Shown here one piece after another: positions 6,848 to 15,006 of a stretch of 59,245 nt of DNA. This DNA is from Mayfieldus sp038317345 (GTDB taxonomy: Bacteria > Actinomycetota > Thermoleophilia > Solirubrobacterales > 70-9). Position numbers and translations under genes: made by a program. The stretch's first letter is position 1. Every line of letters begins with the position of its first letter. A model generated the notes under the pieces. It saw only the letters and a program-made list of their open reading frames with translations, was not told where the DNA came from and searched no databases. The DNA lies in contig JBBQBH010000013.1 of NCBI GenBank assembly GCA_038317345.1, positions 1 to 59,245 of the forward strand, given 5' to 3'.

Positions 6848-8982
6848 TTCCCTCCCAATGGCGTCAAGCTGCCCCCAGCCCCAATCAAATAGATCCCGAT
6901 CGAGTTCGAGCCCGGATGAAGCGTTTGAGGCGGGATCACCGCGCCCGCCCAGGTGTCGCCGTTGAAGAGGAACGAATGGCAGGTGGCGGCGACGCGGCCG
7001 TTGACCGAGATCGCGATCAGGCTGTTCCCTTCGACCCCCTCCAGGGTCGCGACGACGAAGGCCGGCACTTTGCGGCCCTTCGCGAACTTCACGTTCCGCC
7101 ACTGGCCGGAGTCGTAGAGGCTCGCCGTACCCGCACTCCCGGCGCCGCTGAGCGGCGGAGCCGGCTTTCCGAGAAGATCGGAGCGCGGCCCGAGCTGCCA
7201 GAGGCCGGTGTCGGCGCCGAGCCATGCGGAGGAGCGCGCAAGCACCAGGCGGCGCTGGGCGAGCATCTTCGAGAACGGCTGGCTGACCGTGCTCTTGAGG
7301 CCGTTCTTGATCGTCACGGGGCCACCCCTGGTGTCGTCGGAGATCGGCTGGCCCTGGACCTTGAACGGAAGATTGATGCCCAGAACCTGGGCGATCGTCG
7401 GCAGGATGTCGATCGTGTGGGTGTGGATGTCGGAGACCTTGCCCTTGGTCTGGCCGGGGTACTTGATGAACAGCGGGGAGTTGGCGATCCCCCCGAAGTC
7501 GCCCGGATAGGCGATCCGCCGATAGGTGCGTGGATCGAAGTTGATCCCGTGGTCGGCGGTCACGACCACGATCGCCTTGTTCCAGAGGCCCCTCTTCTTG
7601 AGGTCCTTGATCAGCAAGCTGGTGAGCGTGTCCGCGTAGGCGGTCTGGATGTAGTGGCGCTGCCAGGTGCTCGCCGTGCCGCCCGCGCCCGCCGCCCACT
7701 TCTGGGCGTTGGGGCCGGCGACGTCGGAGATCGGCGTGAAGTTGTAGGAGCGGCCGTCGGGCAGGAAGTGGAAGGGCTCGTGCGGCAGCTCCATGTGGAT
7801 GAAGTTGAAGCTGCGCCCGCCATTGGGGATTCGGTTGACCCAGTGCTGGAACTCGCCCGGGCTGGGAGGCACGAAGAGGTCCTGGGCAAAATTGCCGGCG
7901 GTCTGCCCATTGCCGCCGTTATTGCCGAAGTTGCCGAAGGTGGCGCTGACGTCCGGCTGCTTGTTGGCGAGCGCCGGAGGCAGGATCAGCTTCTTTTCGA
8001 CCACCCAGAGGTCGTCGACCAGTTGCCTGAGCCGTGTTCGCTGCGGGGAGCGGACCTGACCTCCGCCGCTGCCGCAGAGCGACGGTGGGCAGACATCGGT
8101 CACGGGCTCGAGGACGTTGAACCTGTACTGGCCGCCGAGCAGGCTGAAGATGCTGTTCGGCTGGTCGGAGGAGATCGGCAGCGTCGACCAGTCGGGGTTG
8201 ACCCCGGTCTCGATCGCCGGCACGCCGCGACCCGTGAAGTCGGCGACGGTGCTGTTGTCGCGGTACCAGGTCGATTCGCGAGCCAGTTGCGCGAAGCCGG
8301 GAAAGCGCTTCGCGTCGATTCCCTTGCCCGAGTCGTTCATGATCGTCGCGGTCGGGAACTCGTCGAACACGACCTCGACCACCGGCGTCTTGCTCGAGAC
8401 CTTGACACCGAGCGCGTTTGCGTCCTTGGCCGGGAAGATCAGCTTGTGGGTGTCGCTGAAGAAGATGAAAAGGACCAGGAAGACGATTGGAGCCGGTGTC
8501 AGCACGTCGAGCAGCTGCTTGACGAAGCCGCGCTTGTAGAGCCCGTAGGCGAACAGCGCGCCGAGCGCCAAGGCGATCACGATCATCAGGCCGGCTGGGC
8601 CCTGGAAGATGCGTTTCTCGATCTGGACCACGAAGACGGCGAACAAGGACCCCACCAGCATCAGGTACAGCACCCGGTAGGCGCCCTCGCTGACGATCTT
8701 CACCACCGCCTCGACGAGCAGGACAGCGACCGGGGGCAGCAGGGTGAAGGCGATCGAGAAGATCAGGATGTCGCTCGAGGTGTTGGAGCGCGCGACCCAG
8801 AAGTCGGCGTTCTTTCCGAGCAGGTCGAGCAGCGGCTGCACGAACGCGAACGCCCACAGCGCACCCAGGTGGGCCCCACCGAGAAGCAGGTCGCCCAGCG
8901 AGCCGCCGCTCAGCGTCTCTCGGACTCTTCCGCGACTTGGCCGCGCGCGGGGCGGCCGCGTTTCCGCTTCTTCGAGCGCCAC
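6844..8982 (-). CDS. Membrane-anchored alkaline-phosphatase/sulfatase-superfamily enzyme with Thr nucleophile, paralogue of 2894-5020
   Basis: 712 aa with the same layout as its paralogue: hydrophobic segments between about residues 35 and 180 (ALWAFAFVQPLLDLLGKNAD is near identical in plan), then the catalytic domain with VVFDEFP (Asp207-Glu208), FTGRGVPAIETG (Thr250 at the nucleophile position) and VVTADHGINF. The shared segment SSDQPNSIFSLLGG...CPPSLCG also occurs in the paralogue. No formylglycine motif. The GTG start at 8982 overlaps the upstream methyltransferase stop by one base (TAGTG), so it is the last gene of an operon with the methyltransferase and the 71-aa membrane protein. Likely extracytoplasmic polymer modification; substrate unknown. 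Confidence 0.8.
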   Translation of the reverse strand: MALEEAETRPPRARPSRGRVRETLSGGSLGDLLLGGAHLGALWAFAFVQPLLDLLGKNADFWVARSNTSSDILIFSIAFTLLPPVAVLLVEAVVKIVSEGAYRVLYLMLVGSLFAVFVVQIEKRIFQGPAGLMIVIALALGALFAYGLYKRGFVKQLLDVLTPAPIVFLVLFIFFSDTHKLIFPAKDANALGVKVSSKTPVVEVVFDEFPTATIMNDSGKGIDAKRFPGFAQLARESTWYRDNSTVADFTGRGVPAIETGVNPDWSTLPISSDQPNSIFSLLGGQYRFNVLEPVTDVCPPSLCGSGGGQVRSPQRTRLRQLVDDLWVVEKKLILPPALANKQPDVSATFGNFGNNGGNGQTAGNFAQDLFVPPSPGEFQHWVNRIPNGGRSFNFIHMELPHEPFHFLPDGRSYNFTPISDVAGPNAQKWAAGAGGTASTWQRHYIQTAYADTLTSLLIKDLKKRGLWNKAIVVVTADHGINFDPRTYRRIAYPGDFGGIANSPLFIKYPGQTKGKVSDIHTHTIDILPTIAQVLGINLPFKVQGQPISDDTRGGPVTIKNGLKSTVSQPFSKMLAQRRLVLARSSAWLGADTGLWQLGPRSDLLGKPAPPLSGAGSAGTASLYDSGQWRNVKFAKGRKVPAFVVATLEGVEGNSLIAISVNGRVAATCHSFLFNGDTWAGAVIPPQTLHPGSNSIGIYLIGAGGSLTPLGGN

Positions 8983-10394
8983 TAGGCTCTCGGCCGGGCG
9001 AGGTAGAGGTTGCGTACCCCGGAGGGCAGGGACTCTGAGCGCTCGACGTCGAAGCGCTCGGCGAGCAGGCGTTCGAAGGTCTCCAGCTCGTAGTCGGCAT
9101 TGGAGCCCTCGCGCTTGCCGGACAAAAGCCGCTTCACCATCGGGTCGTCGCGGGTCGGGAACTCGATCACCAGCGTCGCTTCGAGCTCGCGCAGCCAGTC
9201 GAGGAACTCGGCGATCGGAACGTTGGCCGTGATCGAGACGTGGTGGATCAGGGCAAGCGCCAGCACCAGGTCCGGCGTCCCGCGATCTTCCAGCGTCCGC
9301 CGTTCGAGGCCGCGCCAGCCGAGACCCGGCGACGGGTCGGCGAGGTTCGCGACCAGCGGCAGGATGCGGCGCTCGTCATCGGCGCGCAGGGAGCGGTAGA
9401 GGGCGTCGACGGTCGCCTGGTCGTAGTCGAAGGCGACGACGTATTCGGAGTGCTCGGCGGCGATCCGTGAATAGGCGCCGTCGTTGCAGCCCATGTCCCA
9501 GGTCAGACCGGGTTGCGCCGTAGCGACCGCCTCACGAACGAAGGCCGCCTTCTGCTCGGCGTCGGCATCGCTGTAGGTGCAGTCCTGGCGGTAGTTGGTC
9601 CAGGCGGTGTCGCCGGCCTTCCAGGAGAGCTTGGAGACCAGCTTGCGAACGCTGGTCTTGATCAGCTCGGTCTTGATCTTCTTCTTCTTCACTTCCTCCT
9701 TGACCTCGCCGGTATCGCGAGCCTCGTAGCGGCGTTCGAGGCGCGCGTGCAGCGCGACGTGGGTGAGAACGCCGCGGCGGAAGCGATCGCGGAAGCTGAA
9801 GAGGCGGGCGGCCTCGGTTGGGGTGATTCCGTCGATCGCGCCCCGCAGCCAGGGTTGGAACGGAATCTCCTTGTAGGCCTGCAGGAGAAGCGGAAAGAGG
9901 AACAGCATGCAGAACTGGCGGTAGCCCGCCCAGGCCTCTCCCTCGCGCAGGCGCTCGAACGACCCGACATCGATGAAGACCGGAGCCGAGCCGCGAAACT
10001 GGACGTTGTAGGGGGTCGCGTCCTTGAGCGTCAGGCCCTCGTCGAGCGAGGCCAGCTCGAGGTCGAGGGTCAGCAGCGCTGCGTCGCGCAGCATCGCGAA
10101 GCTCCACTCGTAAGGGTAGGAGACGAAGGGAATCCGCTCGTGGCGCAGCACCGTCTCGGTGCCCTCGGGGAGGATCTCCGCAGCGGCATCGCCGAGCGCC
10201 GCCGGACCGACCTCCTCGGTGCCGATCAGCGACCCGTCTGAGGTCAGTCGCTCCAGCAGGGGCGAATTCGCCAACGCGCGCCAATCGTCGGCGCCAGTTC
10301 CGCTGAGCGCACGGTAGACCGCGTCGGGGGCGACAACGACCCGGCTGTCGCGATCGCGAAACGAGCCAGGCTCTACCCGCACGGCCTCAACCAC
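8982..10394 (-). CDS. Class I SAM-dependent methyltransferase with kinase-like N-terminal region (NoeA-like)
   Basis: 470 aa. Residues about 295-465 are a Rossmann methyltransferase domain: LTWDMGCNDG (SAM loop, Asp300), VVAFDYD, then LVLALALIHHV. The N-terminal half is unusual: LTLKDATPYNVQF followed by PVFIDVGSFE has the spacing of a kinase/APH catalytic loop (Asp125, Asn130, Asp142). A basic stretch of Lys/Glu (residues 231-250) links the halves. I associate this architecture with NoeA-like methyltransferases. It lies between the 71-aa membrane protein (36-bp gap) and the Thr-nucleophile enzyme (1-bp overlap), suggesting all three act on one envelope polymer. Acceptor unknown. Confidence 0.75.
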   Translation of the reverse strand: MVEAVRVEPGSFRDRDSRVVVAPDAVYRALSGTGADDWRALANSPLLERLTSDGSLIGTEEVGPAALGDAAAEILPEGTETVLRHERIPFVSYPYEWSFAMLRDAALLTLDLELASLDEGLTLKDATPYNVQFRGSAPVFIDVGSFERLREGEAWAGYRQFCMLFLFPLLLQAYKEIPFQPWLRGAIDGITPTEAARLFSFRDRFRRGVLTHVALHARLERRYEARDTGEVKEEVKKKKIKTELIKTSVRKLVSKLSWKAGDTAWTNYRQDCTYSDADAEQKAAFVREAVATAQPGLTWDMGCNDGAYSRIAAEHSEYVVAFDYDQATVDALYRSLRADDERRILPLVANLADPSPGLGWRGLERRTLEDRGTPDLVLALALIHHVSITANVPIAEFLDWLRELEATLVIEFPTRDDPMVKRLLSGKREGSNADYELETFERLLAERFDVERSESLPSGVRNLYLARPRA

Positions 10395-10430
10395 GATTTG
10401 CTCCGATCGGGCCGCGGGAGCCCAACCGGG

Positions 10431-10646
10431 TTAGACGGGCTCCTTCTCCGTCTCGTGTTCCGCTGCGGTGGTGGTGCTGGCGGCAGGCTCGGAATCCTCG
10501 TCGTCGTGCCGCTTCCAGAAAAACAGGGCGCGGTAGACGCGCTTGCCGAACATCTTGATCGAGACCAAGATAGTCGCGACTCCTCCAAGCAGCGCCTGGA
10601 GCATCACGCTCCCGCTGCCTGGGTCGAGGTACGCGAGAACTCTCAT
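10431..10646 (-). CDS. Small membrane protein with YLDPGSGS motif
   Basis: 71 aa: MRVLAYLDPGSGSVMLQALL, one hydrophobic helix over residues 13-31, then a short basic segment KMFGKRVYRALFFWKR and a Glu/Ala/Thr-rich cytoplasmic-type tail. A GGAG Shine-Dalgarno lies 9 bases before ATG 10646. The Tyr-Leu-Asp-Pro-Gly motif recurs, to my knowledge, in short hypothetical proteins beside polysaccharide or sulfatase-like genes, but I know of no assigned function. First of a three-gene operon with the kinase-like methyltransferase and the membrane phospho-transferase-like enzyme. It may be a membrane adaptor for them (inference). Confidence 0.75.
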   Translation of the reverse strand: MRVLAYLDPGSGSVMLQALLGGVATILVSIKMFGKRVYRALFFWKRHDDEDSEPAASTTTAAEHETEKEPV

Positions 10647-10781
10647 AGGGTGGGGCTCCTTCTCATCGGGGCGCCGTCCGGGCGAGAACGGCGGTGCTCA
10701 GGTGGCGGGGACGCCCTCCCTGGGCAAGCAAGACGGGGCAGGGTAGCAATTCATCCTAAGGACAGTTTGGAGGCTCTTGCC

Positions 10782-12545
10782 CTATTTGATAACTGCAATG
10801 ACGTCGCCGGAGGAGACGGAGGCGCCCTCGGCCACGTTCAGCTCGGCGACCGTGCCCGAACGATGCGCGGTGATCTCGTTTTCCATCTTCATCGCCTCGA
10901 TCACGCAGATCAGCGCTCCCTCCTCGACCTCGGCGCCCTTCTCCACGGCCACTTTGAGCACGGTTCCCTGTAGCGGCGACGCAAGCTCCTCGCTCGAGGC
11001 GCCCCCGCCGCCAGCGGCTTTGCGCTCGCGCTTCGGGGGCCGCCGCATCCCGGCGGCCCCGGAACGGCCGGTTCCCGGCGGACCGAAGACGCGGACGTCG
11101 AAAAGCTTTCCCTCGACTTCGACCTTGTACTCGCGCGCGACGGTCCCCTCGTCCTCTGCCTCTTGCTCTTCTGTGCTCGGTGCTCGGTCCTCGGGGGCAA
11201 GGGACTTGAGCCAGTCGCGGTCCTCGATGAGGTCACGGCACGTTTCTCCCCTCGCCCATTGTGCGGTGGCAAGAATCGTGCGGTGAAACGCGATCAGGGT
11301 GGTGAGGCCGCCGATCTCGAACTCCCCCAGCGCCCTCAGCATCCGCCGCGTCGCCAGCTCGCGGTTGGCGTCCCAGACGATCAGCTTGGCGACCATTGGG
11401 TCGTATATCGGGGACACCTCCGACCCCGCCTCGACCCCAGAGTCCACCCGCACGCCCGGCCCGGCGGGCTCGCGATAGCCGGTGATCGTGCCCGGCGCCG
11501 GAGCAAAGTTCTTGTGCGCCGCCTCCGCGTTGATGCGGCACTCGATCGCATGGCCTCGAAGCTCGACGTCCTCCTGGGCGATCGAGAGCTCCTCGCCCGC
11601 CGCGACCCGCACCTGCTCGCGCACGATGTCGATCCCGGTGACCATCTCGGTCACACAGTGCTCTACCTGCACCCGCGTGTTCATCTCGAGGAAGAAGTAG
11701 TCGTCGCCGACCTGGAGACCCTCAACGGTGCCGGCTGAGCGGTAGCCGACCGCGCGCGCCGCCTCGGTGGCGATGGCGCCGATTCGCTCCCGCATCTCGA
11801 AGTCGACGTGGGGCGCCGGCGCCTCCTCGATCAGCTTCTGGTGGCGGCGCTGGATCGAGCAGTCGCGCTCGCCGAGGTGGATCACGTTGCCCTGCGAGTC
11901 GGCCAGCACCTGGACCTCGACGTGGCGCGGGTCCTCGAGGTAGCGCTCGACGTAGACGCGCGGGTCGGAGAAGAACTTCTCGCCCTCGCGCGCCGCTCCC
12001 TCGAAGGCCTCCTCCAGTTCGTCTGGTCCCTGCGCGACCCGAAAACCCTTGCCTCCGCCGCCTCCGGCCGCCTTGGCGGCAACCGGATAGCCGGCCTCGT
12101 CCGCCTGCTGGCGCGCCTCGTCGAGGTCTTCGGCGGGCTTGGTCGCCCCCGGCACGATCGGCACGCCCGCCTCGGACATGATCTCGCGCGCCCGCGTCTT
12201 CGATCCCATCGCCTCGATCGCCTCGGCGGGGGGGCCGATGAAAGTGGTGTTGGCCTTCTCGCAGGCGCGCGCGAAGTCGGCGTTCTCGGCCAGAAAGCCG
12301 TAGCCGGGATGGATCGCGTCGGCCCCCGCCTTCTCGGCCGTCTCGAGGATCTTCGGAATCGCCAGGTAGCTCTCCGCCGGGGTGGCAGGCCCGAGCAGGA
12401 AGGCCTCGTCGGCCTCGCGCACGTGTGGCGCTTCGCGGTCGGCCTCCGAGTAGACGCCAACCGCCCCGATTCCCATCTCCTTCAACGTCCGCATCACGCG
12501 GACAGCGATCTCGCCGCGGTTGGCTACGAGCACCTTCTCGAACAT
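10782..12545 (-). CDS. Acyl-CoA carboxylase alpha subunit: biotin carboxylase + BCCP
   Basis: 587 aa from ATG 12545 (MFEKVLVANRGEIAVRVMRT); a 15-residue longer frame has no family similarity. Biotin carboxylase N-domain 1-115, ATP-grasp with glycine loop GGGGGKGFR at 161-169, EMNTRVQVEH near 285, C-domain to about 445, a low-complexity Gly/Lys/Ala linker, and a biotinyl domain with the biotin Lys553 in EAMKMEN. It carboxylates biotin with ATP and bicarbonate and passes CO2 to a carboxyltransferase such as the one at 23923-25491. Divergent from the PHP gene with only 15 bp between start codons. Confidence 0.93.
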   Translation of the reverse strand: MFEKVLVANRGEIAVRVMRTLKEMGIGAVGVYSEADREAPHVREADEAFLLGPATPAESYLAIPKILETAEKAGADAIHPGYGFLAENADFARACEKANTTFIGPPAEAIEAMGSKTRAREIMSEAGVPIVPGATKPAEDLDEARQQADEAGYPVAAKAAGGGGGKGFRVAQGPDELEEAFEGAAREGEKFFSDPRVYVERYLEDPRHVEVQVLADSQGNVIHLGERDCSIQRRHQKLIEEAPAPHVDFEMRERIGAIATEAARAVGYRSAGTVEGLQVGDDYFFLEMNTRVQVEHCVTEMVTGIDIVREQVRVAAGEELSIAQEDVELRGHAIECRINAEAAHKNFAPAPGTITGYREPAGPGVRVDSGVEAGSEVSPIYDPMVAKLIVWDANRELATRRMLRALGEFEIGGLTTLIAFHRTILATAQWARGETCRDLIEDRDWLKSLAPEDRAPSTEEQEAEDEGTVAREYKVEVEGKLFDVRVFGPPGTGRSGAAGMRRPPKRERKAAGGGGASSEELASPLQGTVLKVAVEKGAEVEEGALICVIEAMKMENEITAHRSGTVAELNVAEGASVSSGDVIAVIK

Positions 12546-12560
12546 GCGGCGGGGGAGTCT

Positions 12561-13403
12561 ATGGACCGCTTGCCATCTAACCTCAGCCACCTCGTGATCG
12601 AGCTACAGGCGCATTCGACTGTTTCCGACGGTCAGCTCGAGCCGGCTGGGGTCGTCGAGGCCGCCGCGGAAGCGGGTGTGACGACGCTGGCCCTCAGCGA
12701 CCATGACGCCGTCGCTGGTGTGCCCGAGGCTGCTAGCGCAGCCGCGAAGCTGTCGCTCGAACTGGTCCCGGCATTGGAGATGTCGTGTGTGCACGAGTAC
12801 GCCGACGACCTGCACGTGCTCGGCTACTGGATCGACCTCGAGGCGATCGCTCCAGCCTGCAAGCACGCCCAGCAGGAGCGGGTCACCCGGGCCGGCGAGA
12901 TCGTCGAGAAGCTGCGCTCGTTCGGCTTCGATCTGACGCTCGACGACGCGATCGCCGAATCGGGCGATGCGCTGTCGGTGGGAAGGCCCCATATCGCCCG
13001 CGCCGCAGGAACAAAACCCGAGCAAATGAACGCTTTTTTCGACGAATACCTGGTCCCTGGCGCAAAGGCGTTCGTTCCCCGACGCTGGCCCGACGCAGAG
13101 GAGGCAGTGGAGTTGATCCACGGCGCCGGCGGCGCGGCGGTGGTCGCCCACCCCTATTGGGACATCAAGGACCCCGCCCAGGTCGAGACGCTGATCGGTG
13201 CCCTCGACGTCGAGGGCGTCGAGGCCTTCTACCCGGATCACAGCCGCGAGCAGACCGAGCACCTGCTGCGAATCTGCTCAGAGCAGGGCCTGGTGCCCAC
13301 GGGGTCGTCCGACTTCCACGGCCCGACCCACAAGACCTTCTCGCGCTTCGGAGCCTACCAGACATACGGGCTGGGCGAACCGCAGGTGCCCGCCCAGCCC
13401 TGA
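12561..13403 (+). CDS. PHP-domain phosphoesterase (RNase AM / YciV-like)
   Basis: 280 aa from ATG 12561, chosen because GGGGGAG lies just ahead of it; GTG 12594 (beginning IELQAHSTVSDG) is the alternative that matches the usual family N-terminus. PHP metal motifs are visible: LQAHSTVSDG (16-25 region), ALSDHD, PALEMSC, VVAHPYW and GSSDFHG. The first HxH motif reads Q-A-H, so one expected metal-ligand His is Gln16. Family members hydrolyse phosphate esters such as short oligonucleotides or pAp; the exact substrate is not readable. The 15-bp divergent gap means its promoter overlaps the carboxylase coding start. Confidence 0.82.
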   Translation: MDRLPSNLSHLVIELQAHSTVSDGQLEPAGVVEAAAEAGVTTLALSDHDAVAGVPEAASAAAKLSLELVPALEMSCVHEYADDLHVLGYWIDLEAIAPACKHAQQERVTRAGEIVEKLRSFGFDLTLDDAIAESGDALSVGRPHIARAAGTKPEQMNAFFDEYLVPGAKAFVPRRWPDAEEAVELIHGAGGAAVVAHPYWDIKDPAQVETLIGALDVEGVEAFYPDHSREQTEHLLRICSEQGLVPTGSSDFHGPTHKTFSRFGAYQTYGLGEPQVPAQP

Positions 13404-13405
13404 GT

Positions 13406-13423
13406 GCCGCCAGGGGTTGCGGC
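13406..13423. terminator. Weak hairpin in the convergent gap
   Basis: GCCGC (13406-13410) and GCGGC (13419-13423) form a 5-bp stem with an 8-nt loop, 3 bases after the PHP stop. No T-tract follows on either strand. It is the only structure seen in this 44-bp convergent spacer. Confidence 0.25.
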
Positions 13424-13447
13424 GCGTCAGGGTGGGTGGAGAGAGGG

Positions 13448-14893
13448 TTAGGCGGGCTGCTCGACCGGACCAGACGTCTGGCCCAGCTCGATGTGTGCGC
13501 GGCTGTCGCGGCCGCGGATCAGCAGCAGCGTCGCGGCAAGCCCGAGGGCCGCGATCCCGGCACCGGCCAGGAAGGCCGACTGGAAGCCATTGGTGAGGGC
13601 CGCGGGTGTGTGCGAATTGCCGGTGACCGAGTTGGCGACCGTCGAGAGGACGGCAAGCCCAAGTGCCCCGCCGACCTGCTGTGAGGTGTTGATCAGGCCG
13701 CTCGCCAGGCCAGCATCGCGATCGGCGACGCCCGAGACCGCGGCGATCGTGTTGGGCACGAAGGCGAGCCCAAGTCCGATCGCGGCCAGCAGCGAGGGCC
13801 CGAGAATGTCGCTGAGAAAGCTCCCCTGTGCGGAGACCTGCGAGAACCAGACCAGCCCGGCGCCGATAAACGCCATACCGACCGCAAGCACCGGCTTGTA
13901 GCCGATCCTCGTGGTCAGCTGCGAGGCGATGCCGGCGGAGACGACGATCGTGAGGGCCAACGGCAGGTACGAAAGCCCAGCGTGGATAGGGCTGTAGCCG
14001 AGCACCTGCTGCATGTAGAGGGAGATGAAGAAGAACATCGAGAACAGGGAGGCCCCAATCAGCAGGCCGACCGCGTTGGCGCCGGTGATCGTGCGCGACC
14101 GGAAGATCGAGAATGGGACCAGCGGGGCGCTCGACCTCCTCTCGATCGCCACGAATGCGGCCAGCAGGAGCGTTGAGACGGCGAGCAACCCGATCGTCTG
14201 GGTCGAACCCCACCCAACCCGGGTCGCATCGACGAGCGCGTAGACGAGTACTGAGAGTCCGGCCGTCACGCTCAACGCGCCGCCGGCGTCGAAGGTCCGT
14301 GTCGCCGAGTCGGCGCGACTCTCCACCAGGAGCCGGGGGGCTATCGCCGCGGCCGCGAGACCGATCGGCACGTTGACCCACAGCACCCACTCCCAGCCGA
14401 GGCCGCTGGTCAGTACGCCTCCGAGCAGCACTCCGGCGGCCCCACCGCTACCGGCGACCGCCCCCCAGACGCCAAGCGCCTTGTTGCGCTCGGCGCCGTC
14501 GCGGAAGGTGGTGGTGACGATCGACAGCGCAGCCGGGGAGAGGATCGCGGCGCCCAGGCCCTGGACGGCGCGGGCGGCGATCAGCTGGCCCTCGTTGGTC
14601 GCCAGGCCGCCGGCCAGTGAGGCGAGCGCGAAGAGGACGAGGCCGCCCATGAACACGCGGCGGCGGCCGAGCAGGTCCGCCATCCGGCCGCCAAGCAGCA
14701 GAAAGCCGCCGAAGGTGAGGATGTAGGCGTTGACGACCCAGGAGAGACTGTCCTGGGAGAAGTGAAGGGCGGTGCCGATCGTCGGCAGGGCGACGTTGAC
14801 GATCGAGGCATCGAGGACGACGACGAACTGGGCCACGCAGAGGAGGATCAGGGCGATCCAGCGGCGACGTTCAAGGACTTGGGCTTCGGTCAT
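13448..14893 (-). CDS. MFS multidrug exporter, DHA2 family (14 TM, EmrB/QacA type)
   Basis: 481 aa and strongly hydrophobic throughout with spacing for about 14 helices. Family marks: VVLDASIVNVALP in TM1 (motif D1), GGRMADLLGRRRV between TM2 and TM3 (motif A), RAVQGLGAAILSPAALS (motif B), and GAVAGSGGAAGVLLGG in TM5 (motif C of antiporters). Proton-driven export of drugs or metabolites is expected. Shine-Dalgarno GGAG lies 7 bases before ATG 14893. It is divergently transcribed from a TetR-type regulator, and the 113-bp gap holds two matching palindromes, so repression by that regulator with ligand release is the likely control. Confidence 0.92.
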   Translation of the reverse strand: MTEAQVLERRRWIALILLCVAQFVVVLDASIVNVALPTIGTALHFSQDSLSWVVNAYILTFGGFLLLGGRMADLLGRRRVFMGGLVLFALASLAGGLATNEGQLIAARAVQGLGAAILSPAALSIVTTTFRDGAERNKALGVWGAVAGSGGAAGVLLGGVLTSGLGWEWVLWVNVPIGLAAAAIAPRLLVESRADSATRTFDAGGALSVTAGLSVLVYALVDATRVGWGSTQTIGLLAVSTLLLAAFVAIERRSSAPLVPFSIFRSRTITGANAVGLLIGASLFSMFFFISLYMQQVLGYSPIHAGLSYLPLALTIVVSAGIASQLTTRIGYKPVLAVGMAFIGAGLVWFSQVSAQGSFLSDILGPSLLAAIGLGLAFVPNTIAAVSGVADRDAGLASGLINTSQQVGGALGLAVLSTVANSVTGNSHTPAALTNGFQSAFLAGAGIAALGLAATLLLIRGRDSRAHIELGQTSGPVEQPA

Positions 14894-14913
14894 CGGGTCT
14901 CCTATTTGCTGAC

Positions 14914-14942
14914 TTGCATTCGACCGTCGGCTTCGACATAAT
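14914..14942 (+). promoter_or_regulatory. Candidate promoter for the TetR-type regulator gene
   Basis: TTGCAT (14914-14919), 17-bp spacer, CATAAT (14937-14942). The -10 matches TATAAT at 5 of 6 positions and overlaps the left edge of operator 1, so regulator binding would block it (autoregulation). The -35 matches only in TTG. Confidence 0.45.
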
Positions 14943-14961
14943 CGGAACCTGAGTTCCGATT
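14940..14961. promoter_or_regulatory. TetR-type operator 1 (perfect 9-bp-arm palindrome)
   Basis: AATCGGAAC - CTGA - GTTCCGATT is a perfect inverted repeat with a 4-bp spacer. It shares the core CGGAAY-N4-RTTCCG with operator 2. Centre-to-centre distance is 33 bp, about three helical turns, so two dimers would sit on the same DNA face. Confidence 0.75.
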
Positions 14962-14973
14962 CCGGTGTACTAT

Positions 14974-14993
14974 AACGGAATATAGATTCCGTT
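14974..14993. promoter_or_regulatory. TetR-type operator 2 (perfect 8-bp-arm palindrome)
   Basis: AACGGAAT - ATAG - ATTCCGTT is a perfect inverted repeat with a 4-bp spacer, the same core as operator 1. A reverse-strand TATAGT (14974 down to 14969) abuts its edge and could be the exporter's -10 element. Confidence 0.75.
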
Positions 14994-15006
14994 TGTCTCC
15001 CAGATT

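Noticed and set aside
6706..8985. 759-codon forward frame opposite the second membrane enzyme
   Set aside because: Antisense shadow with no domain; the reverse frame carries membrane helices and catalytic motifs.
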